The position numbers and the translations under genes were made by a program. The notes under the pieces are model-generated. The model made no database searches. It had not been told where the DNA came from and saw only the letters and a list, made by a program, of their open reading frames with translations. A stretch of 61,785 bases of DNA, taken from the NCBI RefSeq assembly GCF_000467185.1, contig NZ_BATM01000016.1:1-61785 (forward strand). Reading direction: 5' to 3'. How positions within the stretch are numbered: position 1 is the first letter of the stretch; every line of letters begins with the position of its first letter. The stretch is from Vibrio ezurae NBRC 102218. Its GTDB lineage: Bacteria > Pseudomonadota > Gammaproteobacteria > Enterobacterales > Vibrionaceae. Positions 9,066-19,541 of the stretch are shown here, piece by piece.

Positions 9066-9749
9066 TTATTTCAGCAGTTTTTTGGCTTGAGCCCCTTCAA
9101 CCGGTCGGCTGACAGATAGAGTGCGTCCTTTTTTTAATCCAACTTCATAATCAGCAGTGAGGTTTTTCATTGCTTCTTGCAGTTGTTTCTTAAAAGTCTC
9201 TCTATCTATATTTTCAAACTCTTTATCAATGTAATTTTTGATCTTTTTATCCGATTCATCGTCAGGAGCAATCAGTGGTAATTTCTCCAAAGCCCCTTCA
9301 ATCCAGCCGGATAAAAATGAATTAACGCGTTTAGTGACTTCTGATGAAGGAGTTCCAGATCCGGCAAAGCTGTTTCTGAATTTACCTGTGTGTTCGTTCA
9401 TCTCTCGATAGACGACATCAAAAGCAAAAGCGGCAAATATGGCCCGATCAGCTTCACCAATAAACTCAACGCGTTTTAACCCTTTATGGTTTAACAGTAC
9501 TGCTTCTACACCAAATTTGGTATTGATGCCACGTATAACTCGTAAGATATTATTACCAACATTACTTGGTAATAAGTGTGAAGATTGAGTTTTCCCCATT
9601 TTGATAAACTCAATATCGTCTTTTTCAAGACCATATTTGAGCATAAGGTTGTGTGCCATTTTTATGGCGTTTGCAGCCTCGTTGACGTTGGCTGAATTAC
9701 CTAATTCGAGGCATTTTGCTATTTTTTTCAACGCTTTTTGCTTGTTCAT
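9066..9749 (-). CDS. DUF2786 domain-containing protein
   Basis: A 227-residue cytosolic protein. The N-terminal 50 residues (KALKKIAKCLELGNSANVNEAANAIKMAHNLMLKYGL) fit the DUF2786 family, which occurs in bacteria and phages. The rest is charged and helical, ending in a basic tail. No catalytic motif is visible. It is transcribed alone, divergently from ydiJ. Confidence 0.75.
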   Translation of the reverse strand: MNKQKALKKIAKCLELGNSANVNEAANAIKMAHNLMLKYGLEKDDIEFIKMGKTQSSHLLPSNVGNNILRVIRGINTKFGVEAVLLNHKGLKRVEFIGEADRAIFAAFAFDVVYREMNEHTGKFRNSFAGSGTPSSEVTKRVNSFLSGWIEGALEKLPLIAPDDESDKKIKNYIDKEFENIDRETFKKQLQEAMKNLTADYEVGLKKGRTLSVSRPVEGAQAKKLLK

Positions 9750-9917
9750 ACGTTCTCGGCATCACCAAAAGGGGGACACATTTTACTCCTTTTTTACTGA
9801 CTCTTAAAGAGCAAATGAACGGCATTCTCTATGATGGTTTTGATCATGGGGTAAATCATGTAAAGTGATAGAAAATAAATGACTTAATAAATCATGCCTA
9901 AGACTATGGAGTAGTGC

Positions 9918-12900
9918 ATGATGATCGCAGGAAGCATTATGTTACCAAGACTCAGCCAGACCCCTTCAAAGAACGCCACTGTAGAGCATTATCTTGAACA
10001 GCTTGTTCAGCGAGGTTTTCAAGGTGATGTTGAAACTCAATATGCCAGTCGACTGGCTGTGGCAACTGACAACAGTGTTTATCAGCAACTGCCACAAGCA
10101 GTACTTCATCCCAAAACCCAGCTGGATATTGAACTGCTCACTGAAATTGGTCATCAAGCTGAGTTTCACTCGATCCGCTTTTCTCCAAGAGGGGGCGGTA
10201 CCGGGACAAATGGACAGTCTTTAACTGAGCATGTGGTGGTCGATCTTTCTCGCTATCTAAATAACCTCATTGAACTTAACCTTGAGCAAGGTTGGGTTAT
10301 TGTTGAAACGGGAATGATTAAAGATCAGTTAAACGATCTTATTCGCCCGCACGGTTATTTCTTTTCACCAGAGCTTTCAACCAGCAACCGCGCCACGATA
10401 GGCGGGATGATCAACACCGACGCATCAGGGCAGGGCTCTTTACGCTATGGTAAAACCTCGGATCATGTTCTGGGGCTCACCTCAGTATTAGCCGACGGTT
10501 CAGTATTAGATACTGAGCAGTGGCAACAGGTTAAGGCTGGCAGTTTTGCGGCAAACGCTGTGACTGAAACGGAAAGAATTTGCCGAGAGCATCGCCAAGC
10601 CATTGAAGCTCGCTTTCCTCCTTTAAATCGATTCCTTACCGGCTACGATTTAAAAAATGCATTAATTGATGATGAATTTTTACCCGAACGAGTTCTGTGT
10701 GGCTCTGAAGGATCGTTGGGTTTTATTACTAAAGCGAAACTTAACCTCACTAAAATCCCTAAGTCGAGGGTGTTAGTGAACGTCAAGTACGACAGTTTCG
10801 ACTCAGCACTTCGCTCAGCACCTATGATGGTGGAGGCGAATGCACTGTCAGTGGAGACTATAGATTCCATCGTCCTTAATCTTGCTAAACAAGACATCGT
10901 TTGGCACACGGTGAGTGATTTATTGACGGAAGTACCAGGTCAAGAGATGCTGGGTGTCAATATAGTCGAGTACGCCGGTTATGACTCAGATGAAATTGAT
11001 GAGCAAGTCAATGCTTTGTTGCATCGTTTGGATGACATGATTGCGCTGCAAAAAGGCGGGATTATTGGTTATCAAATCTGTCGTGATTTAGACAGTATCG
11101 GCAAGATATACGGTATGCGTAAAAAGGCGGTTGGGCTTCTTGGTGCAACCAAAGGCGCAGCCAAACCAGTGGCGTTTGCCGAAGACACATGTGTACCGCC
11201 GGAAAACTTAGCTGACTTCATTGCTGAATTTAGGTCTTTGCTTGATGAACATAATCTTCGCTATGGCATGTTTGGGCATGTTGATGCTGGAGTGTTGCAT
11301 GTTCGACCATCACTAGATATGTGCGATCCACAACAAGAAGCACTAATGCATCAAATTTCCGATCAAGTGGTCGAACTGGTGTCTAAGTACGGTGGTTTGA
11401 TGTGGGGGGAGCACGGTAAAGGCTTCCGCTCTGAGTATGGCCCAGAGTTTTTCGGCTCACACCTGTTTGAACAACTACGCCGAGTAAAGGGCGCATTTGA
11501 TCCTTTAAACAAAATGAATCCAGGGAAAATCTGTACACCTTTAGACTCAACTGATGAGTTGGTGAAGGTGAACGGTGTCAAACGTGCTCATTTTGATCGT
11601 CAAATCCCAGTTAATGTACGTGATAGCTTTAATGGCGCAATGGAATGTAACGGCAACGGTTTATGTTTTAACTATGACGTTGCATCACCGATGTGTCCAT
11701 CGATGAAAATCTTAGCCGATCGTCGACATTCACCAAAAGGCAGAGCAGGTATTGTCAGGGAATGGCTACGTCAGCTGTCTGAGCAAGGTGTGGACATACT
11801 GGATTTAGAAAGTAAAACCTTAAAGGGTTCATTGTCGCTAAAGAGCATGCTCGATAGAGTGATTAATCGCATGAATCGCCGTCATCATTACGATTTTTCG
11901 CATGAAGTGTACGATGCAATGCAGGGGTGTCTTGCTTGTAAAGCATGTGCGACCCAATGCCCGATCAAAGTGGATGTCCCCAACTTTAGAGCGCGCTTTT
12001 TAAACCTGTATCACACTCGTTATCAAAGACCCGTTAAAGACTATTTTGTGGCAAATATTGAGTCATTATTGCCGTTGATGGCGATTTCACCAAAATTGGT
12101 CAATACCGTATTAAATACCCATTGGGTGCAATCTTTAGTCGCCTCAAGCATAGGGTATGTGGATGCGCCTTTATTGTCTTCCCCTACGCTTAAGCAGCGT
12201 TTAAAAAGCCAGCATGTCGCGGTATATGATCACCAGAAACTGTCTCAGCTAAGTGATGAACAAAAACAAAAGCATGTCATTGTGGTGCAAGACCCATTTA
12301 CCAGTTACTACGACGCACAAGTGGTGGATGACTTTGTAGCACTGATCGTGAAGTTAGGCTTTACGCCAGTCATGTTGCCCTTTAAACCTAACGGGAAAGC
12401 ACAGCACATTAAAGGGTTTTTAAAGCAATTTACCCACACTGCAGAAAATACGGCTCAGTTTTTAGCCGAAGCGGCCAAGCTGAAAATGCCTTTGGTTGGC
12501 GTCGATCCTGCTTTAGTGCTGTGTTATCGCGATGAGTATCAAGAGACGCTGAAGAAAAATTGTCCAGATTTTAGTGTATTGACGGTACATGAGTGGCTAT
12601 TACCTCGATTGGAGACTTTGCCAAGCGTAGAGGCTCAATCTGCACCGCCATGGTATTTATTGGCGCACTGTACTGAAAAAACCATGTTACCGAATGCAGA
12701 AAAAGAGTGGGGCGCTATTTTTAACCACTTTGGTGCGTCGCTAAACTCAGTGCCTGTTGGCTGTTGTGGAATGGCAGGTACGTTTGGACATGAAGCGGAT
12801 AAGTTGCAATGGTCCAAAGATATTTACAACCTCAGCTGGAAACCGGCTCTAGAGCAACTTCCAACGGAGCGCTGCCTTGTGACTGGTTACTCTTGTCGAA

Positions 12901-12968
12901 GCCAAGTAAAACGTTTAGAAAAAGTGGTCGCTAAACACCCACTACAAGCATTGTTAGAATTGGTATAA
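9918..12968 (+). CDS. ydiJ: FAD-linked oxidase/Fe-S dehydrogenase YdiJ
   Basis: A 1016-residue fusion of a D-lactate-dehydrogenase-type flavoprotein with an Fe-S/CCG module, matching E. coli YdiJ (1018 residues) in length and order. The FAD-binding PCMH domain carries PRGGGTGTNGQSL near residue 95. The FAD-oxidase C domain follows. A CNGNGLC...MCPS cluster motif and CLACKACATQCP (second 4Fe-4S ligands) come next, then a C-terminal CCG-like domain with VGCCGMAG. E. coli YdiJ has been described as a D-2-hydroxyglutarate dehydrogenase. GGAG at 9908-9911 supports the start, and the gene is monocistronic with its own terminator. Confidence 0.9.
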   Translation: MMIAGSIMLPRLSQTPSKNATVEHYLEQLVQRGFQGDVETQYASRLAVATDNSVYQQLPQAVLHPKTQLDIELLTEIGHQAEFHSIRFSPRGGGTGTNGQSLTEHVVVDLSRYLNNLIELNLEQGWVIVETGMIKDQLNDLIRPHGYFFSPELSTSNRATIGGMINTDASGQGSLRYGKTSDHVLGLTSVLADGSVLDTEQWQQVKAGSFAANAVTETERICREHRQAIEARFPPLNRFLTGYDLKNALIDDEFLPERVLCGSEGSLGFITKAKLNLTKIPKSRVLVNVKYDSFDSALRSAPMMVEANALSVETIDSIVLNLAKQDIVWHTVSDLLTEVPGQEMLGVNIVEYAGYDSDEIDEQVNALLHRLDDMIALQKGGIIGYQICRDLDSIGKIYGMRKKAVGLLGATKGAAKPVAFAEDTCVPPENLADFIAEFRSLLDEHNLRYGMFGHVDAGVLHVRPSLDMCDPQQEALMHQISDQVVELVSKYGGLMWGEHGKGFRSEYGPEFFGSHLFEQLRRVKGAFDPLNKMNPGKICTPLDSTDELVKVNGVKRAHFDRQIPVNVRDSFNGAMECNGNGLCFNYDVASPMCPSMKILADRRHSPKGRAGIVREWLRQLSEQGVDILDLESKTLKGSLSLKSMLDRVINRMNRRHHYDFSHEVYDAMQGCLACKACATQCPIKVDVPNFRARFLNLYHTRYQRPVKDYFVANIESLLPLMAISPKLVNTVLNTHWVQSLVASSIGYVDAPLLSSPTLKQRLKSQHVAVYDHQKLSQLSDEQKQKHVIVVQDPFTSYYDAQVVDDFVALIVKLGFTPVMLPFKPNGKAQHIKGFLKQFTHTAENTAQFLAEAAKLKMPLVGVDPALVLCYRDEYQETLKKNCPDFSVLTVHEWLLPRLETLPSVEAQSAPPWYLLAHCTEKTMLPNAEKEWGAIFNHFGASLNSVPVGCCGMAGTFGHEADKLQWSKDIYNLSWKPALEQLPTERCLVTGYSCRSQVKRLEKVVAKHPLQALLELV

Positions 12969-12973
12969 AAACA

Positions 12974-13007
12974 AAAAGGTAGGCGTTAGACGCCTACCTT
13001 TTATTTT
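12974..13007. terminator. Bidirectional terminator between ydiJ and cpdB
   Basis: AAAAGGTAGGCGT (12974-12986) and ACGCCTACCTTTT (12990-13002) make a perfect 13-bp stem with a 3-base loop and T-rich flanks, between convergent genes. Confidence 0.9.
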
Positions 13008-13043
13008 ATCCCTTATAACCTTGCAGGAAGATCGATCTACTCA

Positions 13044-15005
13044 TTATTGAGTTAAGTCAATTTGATACAACGCAAAACCTGTTTCATCTGTCGCAATCTT
13101 CTTCATCGGATATTGACCTTTGTCTTTGATAAACTGAGCTGCTTTTTCACTTGGAGACGTTTCAAAGCGAATATCCAATTTATTTGATGAGTTGATAGGT
13201 GCAAAGCGCCAATTGTTATCTGCGCTTGGTGTAACCTGTCCTTTCTCTTTGCTGATCTCAGAGATGTAACTGGCTAGAATGGCGCGGTTTTCATCTGGTG
13301 ATTCAAAGGCAACAAAATCTGCGCCAGTACCTGGGAAACTATTGCTATAAGCGCGATAGTTGTTCGTGGCAATGATGAAGTCTTGTTTCAAATCAATCGG
13401 CTTCCCTTGATAGGTTAAACCGATAATACGCTGAGAGTCAGGTTTTTTGAGCTTACAATGCGCATCGTATCTTGCCGGTTGAGTGACATCAATTTGGTAT
13501 TCAACCCCATCAATGACATCAAAGTTATAGGTCCTAAAGTTTTCCCAATCAATCAAACCTTGTGGCTGAGTGCTGTTCACATCAATTTGATTAAATTGAC
13601 CAGCGCTACATTCTAGCCATTCTTTGACTTCGTGCCCGGTGACTTTTAGGGCTACTAAGGTGTTAGGGTATAAATATAAATCAGCGGCGTTGCGGAACGT
13701 TAGCTGTCCTGATTCCACCTCGGTAAAGTTGGAAGGATCATTTTTACGACCCCCAGCCTTAAACGGCGCTGCTGCTGACAAAACTGGAATATCGGACAGA
13801 TCAGGATCGCCTTGAATAAAGCGTTCAACATAAGCTTTTTGCGCTAGGTTGACAATTTGAATGGTAGGATCGTCTTGAACCAATGCTAGGAAGCTATACA
13901 TCACATCATTGGCTTGACCAATAGGCTGATTTACAAAATCACGTGTCGCTTTATGATCGTCTTCCAGTGCTTTCACAATGTTTGGATCTGGCTGAGCTAA
14001 GGATAGGTTTCGTGAAGTATCAAAGATAGGGCGAGCTTCTGACTTGCCATCGCTGACCACCCATTTCCCTTCTTTTTGCGTTAACGTCAGATCCATTACA
14101 CCGACGTGGCTACCCCAACGCCCTGGCATGACCGCGGTTACGCCGTTGATGGTTCCTTTTTTACTATCAATGCCTTGCATATTATCAAAGGCACTGCTTG
14201 GGAATACCGCATGTGAGTGACCAAAAGCAATGGCATCGATGCCAGCGACCTTAGAGAGGTAGTAAGTTGAGTTTTCTGCGTCTTGTTTATATGGGTCTGT
14301 CGAAATACCTGAATGAGGAATGGCCACAATGACATCGGCGCCTTCATTCTTCATTTGTGGAATCAGTTGTTCTGCGGATTCTTTGATGTCTTGGGTGAAA
14401 ACACGTCCTTCAAGGTTCTTCTTATCCCAAATCATGATTTGTGGGGGAACAAAACCTATGTAGCCGACTTTGATCTTTTGTGGGGCTCCGTCTACATCGA
14501 CAAAGGTGTACTCTTTTATAAGATAAGGCGTAAATAGGTTTTTACCGGTCTCTTTATCGAACACATTGGCGCTGATGTACGGGAACGTCGCTCCGTCTAT
14601 CGCTTTAAAAAGAAAATCAAGGCCGTAGTTAAATTCATGGTTACCAATATTGGCGACATCATAGTCTAATTGATTCATGGCTTTATACACTGGATGAACG
14701 TCACCCTTGTTCATGCCTTTTGCGGCCATGTAGTCGCCCATAGGACTGCCTTGGATAAGATCGCCGTTGTCCACCAAAACGCTGTTTTCTACTTCAGATT
14801 GTGCCTTTTTAACCAAAGTTGCTGCGCGTGTTAAACCAATTTTTTTAGAAGGGGTGTCTTTGTAATAGTCATAGTCCATTACATTAGTATGGATATCGGT
14901 TGTTTCGATAATACGCAGTTTAATGGTGTCAGCCATTGCGGGGTTGGCTATTGCCAACATGCCACCTAATACCGCAAGAGAAATGGGTTTGATTGATGTC
15001 GTCAT
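13044..15005 (-). CDS. cpdB: 2',3'-cyclic-nucleotide 2'-phosphodiesterase/3'-nucleotidase
   Basis: A periplasmic bifunctional enzyme that scavenges extracellular nucleotides. A signal peptide covers about the first 26 residues (cleavage after AMA). The metallophosphoesterase domain has [34 protein letters not shown] and [10 protein letters not shown]. The 5'-nucleotidase C-terminal domain holds the substrate pocket. I use the ATG at 15005 (653 residues), with GGAG six bases upstream; a GTG at 15017 overlaps that Shine-Dalgarno sequence. A CRP-like site lies at 15107. Confidence 0.93.
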   Translation of the reverse strand: MTTSIKPISLAVLGGMLAIANPAMADTIKLRIIETTDIHTNVMDYDYYKDTPSKKIGLTRAATLVKKAQSEVENSVLVDNGDLIQGSPMGDYMAAKGMNKGDVHPVYKAMNQLDYDVANIGNHEFNYGLDFLFKAIDGATFPYISANVFDKETGKNLFTPYLIKEYTFVDVDGAPQKIKVGYIGFVPPQIMIWDKKNLEGRVFTQDIKESAEQLIPQMKNEGADVIVAIPHSGISTDPYKQDAENSTYYLSKVAGIDAIAFGHSHAVFPSSAFDNMQGIDSKKGTINGVTAVMPGRWGSHVGVMDLTLTQKEGKWVVSDGKSEARPIFDTSRNLSLAQPDPNIVKALEDDHKATRDFVNQPIGQANDVMYSFLALVQDDPTIQIVNLAQKAYVERFIQGDPDLSDIPVLSAAAPFKAGGRKNDPSNFTEVESGQLTFRNAADLYLYPNTLVALKVTGHEVKEWLECSAGQFNQIDVNSTQPQGLIDWENFRTYNFDVIDGVEYQIDVTQPARYDAHCKLKKPDSQRIIGLTYQGKPIDLKQDFIIATNNYRAYSNSFPGTGADFVAFESPDENRAILASYISEISKEKGQVTPSADNNWRFAPINSSNKLDIRFETSPSEKAAQFIKDKGQYPMKKIATDETGFALYQIDLTQ

Positions 15006-15106
15006 TGAGGGCTCCACGCCTATAGAGTAATAAACGGCGCAAAGGTATCAAATTGTGATGACGGTTAAAGTGCGCAATGTTGAATAGTGACATGAATATC
15101 ATAAAT

Positions 15107-15123
15107 ATGAGATCTCTATCACG
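15107..15123. promoter_or_regulatory. Possible CRP site upstream of cpdB
   Basis: TGAGATCTCTATCAC matches the CRP half-site TGTGA with one mismatch and TCAC exactly, with a 6-base spacer. It lies about 100 bases ahead of cpdB. The match is suggestive only. Confidence 0.4.
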
Positions 15124-15190
15124 CAAACAGAGTGCTTATTTTCGGTTAGAACAAAATATACGCAAGTCTTTGTTGTGTATTGGTTTTAGG

Positions 15191-15224
15191 TAAAAAGAAA
15201 AAGGGGTTAATCACTTAACCCCTT
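15191..15224 (-). terminator. Terminator of the DUF3581 gene
   Basis: AAGGGGTTAA and TTAACCCCTT (15201-15224) form a 10-bp stem with loop TCAC. On the minus strand it runs into TTTCTTTTT. Confidence 0.85.
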
Positions 15225-15249
15225 CATATCGTGTCTCAATGTCAGTCAA

Positions 15250-15957
15250 TTAGTGACTAAAGTTTGCTTTCGCTTCATTAAACTTGTCAACATAAGCCAT
15301 CATCTCTTCTTCAACCCAAGGAATAAGACCGCTGGCAATCATGCGTTTACACCCTTTGCCAATGACTTGACCTTCACCTTTAAATTCAAAGTTTAATGTG
15401 ACGACGCCACGTTTTCCTGTTACATCAAAGGTGGCGCTGGTGAGATCGACAGTTGGCTGTTTAATATCAAAACGGCTGAATTCGAGTTTCATGCTCTCAT
15501 AGATGATAAGAGGGCGCTTAGTATTAAACATCATTTGTTCTTCTTTCATCAGAGGAACCATGATGTGCGGGAAGTTCATACCAGAAAACTGCACATAGCC
15601 ACGAATCACGCTTTCAATGAGTTCTCTATCAGTGCTGTTGTCGCCATTGCGTTTTAGCGTTAAATATTGCTTGTCTTTTGTATCGACAACGGCGCTGACT
15701 TCGTTGTTTTCATGTTCTACTTTTAGCTTAACGTTGTCGCCAACCATTCCAGAAAAAGTAAATTCCATGTTCTGGCTAATCCCTTCTTGTTGTAACAAGA
15801 CCGCGAATAATAGATCGCCGGGTACACAGAAGCGTTTATGGTCTTCGTCATGAATAGGATTGAAGTCACCCGCAATGCCTTTTGCAAAATCACTGGCTTG
15901 TTGACGAGTAAAATAAAATGACGAATCTTCATTTACGAAGTAAGGGGATAAAAACAT
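15250..15957 (-). CDS. DUF3581 domain-containing protein
   Basis: A protein of about 235 residues of the DUF3581 family, widespread in Vibrio and Shewanella. It begins MFLSPYFVNEDSSFYFTR and contains FAKGIAGDFNPIHDEDHKRFCVPGDLLF, which resembles the hydratase-like (hotdog) G-D-x-N-P-x-H pattern. A MaoC-like fold is possible but unproven. The frame is open to a GTG at 16017, but the family N-terminus favours the ATG at 15957; the Shine-Dalgarno is weak for both. No signal peptide is seen. Confidence 0.75.
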   Translation of the reverse strand: MFLSPYFVNEDSSFYFTRQQASDFAKGIAGDFNPIHDEDHKRFCVPGDLLFAVLLQQEGISQNMEFTFSGMVGDNVKLKVEHENNEVSAVVDTKDKQYLTLKRNGDNSTDRELIESVIRGYVQFSGMNFPHIMVPLMKEEQMMFNTKRPLIIYESMKLEFSRFDIKQPTVDLTSATFDVTGKRGVVTLNFEFKGEGQVIGKGCKRMIASGLIPWVEEEMMAYVDKFNEAKANFSH

Positions 15958-16110
15958 AATGATGCTTAAAGTCTTTGTTGTTGCCTGATATTTTTCGAAG
16001 TATACCAAAGCGCTCACATTTAATGGTCTATCCAGTGTATCAATTGATGACAGTTGTATGAATTTTTTAATAAATAATCGAGTGAATAGGGGGCCAGTAG
16101 GGCTTTGCGG

Positions 16111-16138
16111 TTGTTATTTTGACGATTTTGGTTACAAT
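16111..16138 (+). promoter_or_regulatory. Promoter of the thrS-infC-rpmI-rplT operon
   Basis: TTGTTA (16111-16116) and TACAAT (16133-16138) are separated by 16 bases, a reasonable sigma-70 promoter. It would give a leader of about 150 bases before thrS, enough to hold the translational operator below. Confidence 0.6.
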
Positions 16139-16254
16139 ACTCCGCTTGTTTATTAAATGGCCTCGTTCACATCGGTATTTGTGAAGGCATTAATAACCAC
16201 CTTATTTGGCTCTTGTTTTCTAAGGCATTGAACGCAAGAGATTGACTTAAACAT

Positions 16255-16275
16255 GTGTTGCTTCGTATGTAACAC
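16255..16275 (+). promoter_or_regulatory. Threonyl-tRNA synthetase operator: tRNA-Thr anticodon-arm mimic
   Basis: GTGTTGC and GTAACAC pair over 7 bp (one G-U) around the 7-base loop TTCGTAT. The stem length, the loop size and the central CGT (threonine anticodon CGU at loop positions 3-5) copy an anticodon arm. The hairpin ends 20 bases before the thrS ATG, as the anticodon-like operator domain does in E. coli, where ThrRS binds it to repress its own translation. Regulation here is inferred from that system. Confidence 0.75.
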
Positions 16276-16294
16276 CACTGGAATAGGACTTAAA

Positions 16295-18223
16295 ATGCCT
16301 GTAATTACTCTTCCTGACGGCAGTCAGCGTCAATTTGACAACCCTGTATCAACTCTTGATGTCGCCGCTTCTATCGGCCCTGGTCTGGCAAAAGCCACCA
16401 TTGCAGGTCGTGTGAATGGCGAACGTTTTGATGCGTGCGATCTTATTGAGCAAGATGCAAGCCTAGAAATCATCACTGCAAAAGATGAAGTTGATGGTCT
16501 AGAAATCGTGCGTCACTCATGTGCTCACCTTCTTGGTCATGCCATTAAGCAACTTTATCCTGATGCAAAAATGGCTATCGGTCCTACGATCGACAGCGGT
16601 TTTTACTACGACATCGATATGGAGCACCACCTTACGCAAGAAGATTTAGATAAAATCGAAAAGCGTATGAAAGAGCTTGCGAAAACTAAGTATCAAGTTG
16701 TTAAAAAGAAAGTCAGCTGGCAGGAAGCTCGCGATGCATTTGAAGCTCGCGGAGAAACCTACAAGATTGAAATCTTGGATGAAAACGTTGCTAGAGACGA
16801 TCGTCCAGGTTTATACCACCACGAAGAATACGTTGACATGTGTCGCGGTCCACACGTACCCCACATGGGCTTCTGTCAGCACTTCACGCTACTTAACGTA
16901 GCAGGTGCATACTGGCGTGGTAACAGTGACAACAAGATGCTACAGCGTATCTACGGCACAGCGTTCCACGACAAGAAAGCACTTAAGGCGCACTTAACAC
17001 GTCTTGAAGAAGCCGCTAAGCGTGACCACCGTAAGATTGGTAAGCATCTAGACTTGTTCCACATGCAGCAAGAAGCACCTGGTATGGTGTTCTGGCATCA
17101 CAATGGCTGGTCTATTTTCCGTAATCTAGAAGTATTCATCCGTGAAAAACTGACTGAATACGATTACCAAGAAGTAAAAGGTCCTCTAATGATGGACCGC
17201 GTTCTTTGGGAACGTTCTGGTCACTGGGACAAATACGCCGATGCGATGTTCACAACCAGTTCAGAGAACCGTGAATACGCTATCAAACCAATGAACTGCC
17301 CAGGTCACGTTCAGATCTTTAACCAAGGTCTAAAATCGTACCGTGATTTGCCGCTACGTATGGCTGAGTTTGGCTCATGTCACCGTAACGAACCATCAGG
17401 TGCACTGCACGGCATTATGCGTGTGCGTGGCTTTACTCAGGATGATGCACACATCTTCTGTACTGAAAGCCAAATTCAAGATGAAGTGATTAGCTGCATC
17501 AAGATGGTTTACGATACATACCAAACTTTCGGTTTTGATAACATCGTAGTGAAACTGTCTACACGCCCTGAAAAGCGCGTCGGCTCTGATGAAATCTGGG
17601 ATGAATCAGAAAAAGCACTAGAGCAAGCTTTGCAATCTATGGACATTTCTTACGAGATCCAAGAGGGTGAAGGTGCGTTCTACGGACCGAAAATTGAATT
17701 TACTTTGTATGATTGTCTGGATCGTGCGTGGCAATGTGGTACAGTGCAACTCGATTTCAACTTACCGGGTCGTTTAGGTGCAACTTATGTGGGTGAAAAC
17801 AACGAACGTTTAGTTCCTGTTATGATTCACCGCGCTATTTTGGGCTCACTTGAGCGTTTCATCGGTATTCTTATCGAAGAATACGCAGGGTTCTTCCCAA
17901 CGTGGTTGGCACCGGAACAAGCGGTAATTTTGAACATTACTGATAAACAAGCAGAATATGTTCAAGAAATCGCACAAAAAATGCAAAAAAGTGGAATTAG
18001 AGCCAAAGCGGACTTGAGAAATGAGAAGATTGGCTTTAAAATCCGCGAACACACTTTAAAACGTGTACCGTACATGTTGGTAGTCGGTGACCAAGAAATG
18101 GAAGCTGGCGAAATCGCAGTACGTACTCGTAAGGGTAAGGACCTAGGCAAGTTCAAAGTGGATGATTTTATCTCATACATCCAAGCCGAGGTTTCAAGCC
18201 GTAAGCTCAATCTGGAGGAATAA
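16295..18223 (+). CDS. thrS: Threonyl-tRNA synthetase
   Basis: ThrRS of 642 residues, the E. coli length. It has the N-terminal TGS domain ([14 protein letters not shown]), the editing domain ([17 protein letters not shown] and the MCRGPHVP motif), and the class II catalytic core with MNCPGH and [17 protein letters not shown]-terminal anticodon-binding domain ends the protein. The frame extends upstream to 16253, but that start would translate through the operator hairpin; AGGA at 16285 supports 16295. It is the first gene of the operon, three bases before infC. Confidence 0.97.
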   Translation: MPVITLPDGSQRQFDNPVSTLDVAASIGPGLAKATIAGRVNGERFDACDLIEQDASLEIITAKDEVDGLEIVRHSCAHLLGHAIKQLYPDAKMAIGPTIDSGFYYDIDMEHHLTQEDLDKIEKRMKELAKTKYQVVKKKVSWQEARDAFEARGETYKIEILDENVARDDRPGLYHHEEYVDMCRGPHVPHMGFCQHFTLLNVAGAYWRGNSDNKMLQRIYGTAFHDKKALKAHLTRLEEAAKRDHRKIGKHLDLFHMQQEAPGMVFWHHNGWSIFRNLEVFIREKLTEYDYQEVKGPLMMDRVLWERSGHWDKYADAMFTTSSENREYAIKPMNCPGHVQIFNQGLKSYRDLPLRMAEFGSCHRNEPSGALHGIMRVRGFTQDDAHIFCTESQIQDEVISCIKMVYDTYQTFGFDNIVVKLSTRPEKRVGSDEIWDESEKALEQALQSMDISYEIQEGEGAFYGPKIEFTLYDCLDRAWQCGTVQLDFNLPGRLGATYVGENNERLVPVMIHRAILGSLERFIGILIEEYAGFFPTWLAPEQAVILNITDKQAEYVQEIAQKMQKSGIRAKADLRNEKIGFKIREHTLKRVPYMLVVGDQEMEAGEIAVRTRKGKDLGKFKVDDFISYIQAEVSSRKLNLEE

Positions 18224-18226
18224 GCT

Positions 18227-18781
18227 ATTAAAGGCGGAAGACGTGGTCAACAACAACCGGCCAAACAAAACCAGCACCGTTTAAACGGTGAGATTCGAAG
18301 CGTACGTGAAGTTCGATTAACTGGCGCTGATGGCGAACCAGTAGGTATCGTAACTTACTCAGAAGCACAGGCTGCAGCAGACGAAGCTGGTATGGATCTC
18401 GTAGAGATCAGCCCTAACGCCGAGCCACCTGTCTGTCGAGTGATGGATTATGGTAAGTTCCTCTTTGAAAAGAGCAAAGCTCTTAAAGAGCAGAAGAAGA
18501 AGCAAAAGCAGATTCAGATTAAGGAAGTAAAATTCCGACCTGGAACTGATATTGGAGACTATCAGGTAAAACTACGCAACCTGACGCGTTTCCTAGAAGA
18601 CGGCAACAAAGTGAAGGTAACAATTCGCTTCCGTGGCCGCGAAATGGCACACCAAGACATCGGTGTAGACGTTCTGAAGCGATTGAAAGAAGATACAGTA
18701 GAATTTGCTGTTGTTGAATCTTTCCCTAGCCGAATTGAAGGTCGTCAGATGATCATGGTGCTAGCCCCTAAGAAGAAGTAA
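18227..18781 (+). CDS. infC: Translation initiation factor IF-3 (AUU start)
   Basis: IF-3, 184 residues, starting at the rare codon ATT (18227) followed by KGGRRGQQ, the E. coli MKGGKR-type N-terminus. TGGAGG at 18213-18218 is its Shine-Dalgarno. Key blocks are [37 protein letters not shown] and the terminal [12 protein letters not shown]. The AUU start is the known basis of autoregulation, because IF-3 itself discriminates against non-canonical start codons. Gene finders limited to ATG would start it at 18392 and lose 55 residues. Confidence 0.95.
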   Translation: MKGGRRGQQQPAKQNQHRLNGEIRSVREVRLTGADGEPVGIVTYSEAQAAADEAGMDLVEISPNAEPPVCRVMDYGKFLFEKSKALKEQKKKQKQIQIKEVKFRPGTDIGDYQVKLRNLTRFLEDGNKVKVTIRFRGREMAHQDIGVDVLKRLKEDTVEFAVVESFPSRIEGRQMIMVLAPKKK

Positions 18782-18802
18782 TTACAGGCCTACAAGTAAT
18801 CC

Positions 18803-18830
18803 AACCTTGCTGCTCCTGAGTGGCAAGGTT
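18803..18830 (+). promoter_or_regulatory. infC-rpmI intergenic hairpin, candidate L20 operator
   Basis: AACCTTGC and GCAAGGTT pair over 8 bp around a 12-base loop. In E. coli ribosomal protein L20 represses rpmI-rplT by binding structured RNA in this interval. A second small stem (AACTC/GAGTT) overlaps the rpmI Shine-Dalgarno near 18870. Only the structure is seen; L20 binding is inferred. Confidence 0.45.
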
Positions 18831-18885
18831 TTATTCGCCCTAATTACTATGTTATTAACAACTCAACAATGCGGAGTTATTCATC

Positions 18886-19080
18886 ATGCCTAAGATGAAA
18901 ACCAACAAAGGTGCTTCTAAGCGTTTCAAGAAAACAGCTGGTGGTATCAAATTTAAGCACGCTGGTAAACGTCACATCTTGACTAAGCGTACTACTAAGA
19001 ACAAGCGTCAACTACGTCCTAACGCTATCCTTCCAAAATGTGAAGTGGCTGGTGTTATGCGTATGATGCCATACGCTTAA
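18886..19080 (+). CDS. rpmI: 50S ribosomal protein L35
   Basis: L35, 64 residues, very basic, with the family start [17 protein letters not shown] and the KHILTKR-type core ([13 protein letters not shown]). GCGGAG precedes the ATG. It lies between infC and rplT in the standard order and is probably under L20 control. Confidence 0.97.
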   Translation: MPKMKTNKGASKRFKKTAGGIKFKHAGKRHILTKRTTKNKRQLRPNAILPKCEVAGVMRMMPYA

Positions 19081-19121
19081 TTCTTTTTAGTTTTTAATTC
19101 GTTTAGTTTAGGAGAGACATA

Positions 19122-19475
19122 ATGCCTCGCGTAAAACGTGGTGTACAAGCTCGTGCACGTCATAAGAAAGTTCTAAAACAAGCTAAAGGTTACTACGGAG
19201 CACGTTCACGTGTATTCCGCGTAGCTTTCCAAGCAGTTACTAAAGCTGGTCAATACGCTTACCGTGACCGTCGTGCTAAAAAGCGCGTGTTCCGTCAGCT
19301 ATGGATCGCTCGTATCAATGCTGCATCTCGCCAGAATGGTCTATCTTACAGCCGTTTCATCAACGGTCTTAAGAAAGCATCTATCGAGATCGACCGTAAG
19401 ATCCTTGCGGATATCGCGGTATTCGACAAAGCTGCATTCGCAGTTCTAGTTGAAAAAGCAAAAGCTGCTCTATAA
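19122..19475 (+). CDS. rplT: 50S ribosomal protein L20
   Basis: L20, 117 residues, with the N-terminal basic extension ([19 protein letters not shown]) and the globular RNA-binding domain ([20 protein letters not shown]). AGGAGAG provides the ribosome-binding site. It is the last gene of the operon. pheS, which follows it directly in enterobacteria, lies 8.5 kb away here. Confidence 0.97.
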   Translation: MPRVKRGVQARARHKKVLKQAKGYYGARSRVFRVAFQAVTKAGQYAYRDRRAKKRVFRQLWIARINAASRQNGLSYSRFINGLKKASIEIDRKILADIAVFDKAAFAVLVEKAKAAL

Positions 19476-19500
19476 TTTTTTAGAACATATAGCTTTATCT

Positions 19501-19527
19501 AAAGGAGACCTCAGGGTCTCCTTTTTT
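19501..19527 (+). terminator. Terminator of the rplT operon
   Basis: AAAGGAGACC and GGTCTCCTTT pair around TCAG and are followed by TTTTCTT. Confidence 0.9.
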
Positions 19528-19541
19528 CTTGCCTGAAACTC

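Noticed and set aside
16253..16294. Longer thrS N-terminus starting at 16253
   Set aside because: It would translate the operator hairpin, has no good ribosome-binding site and extends beyond the conserved ThrRS start.
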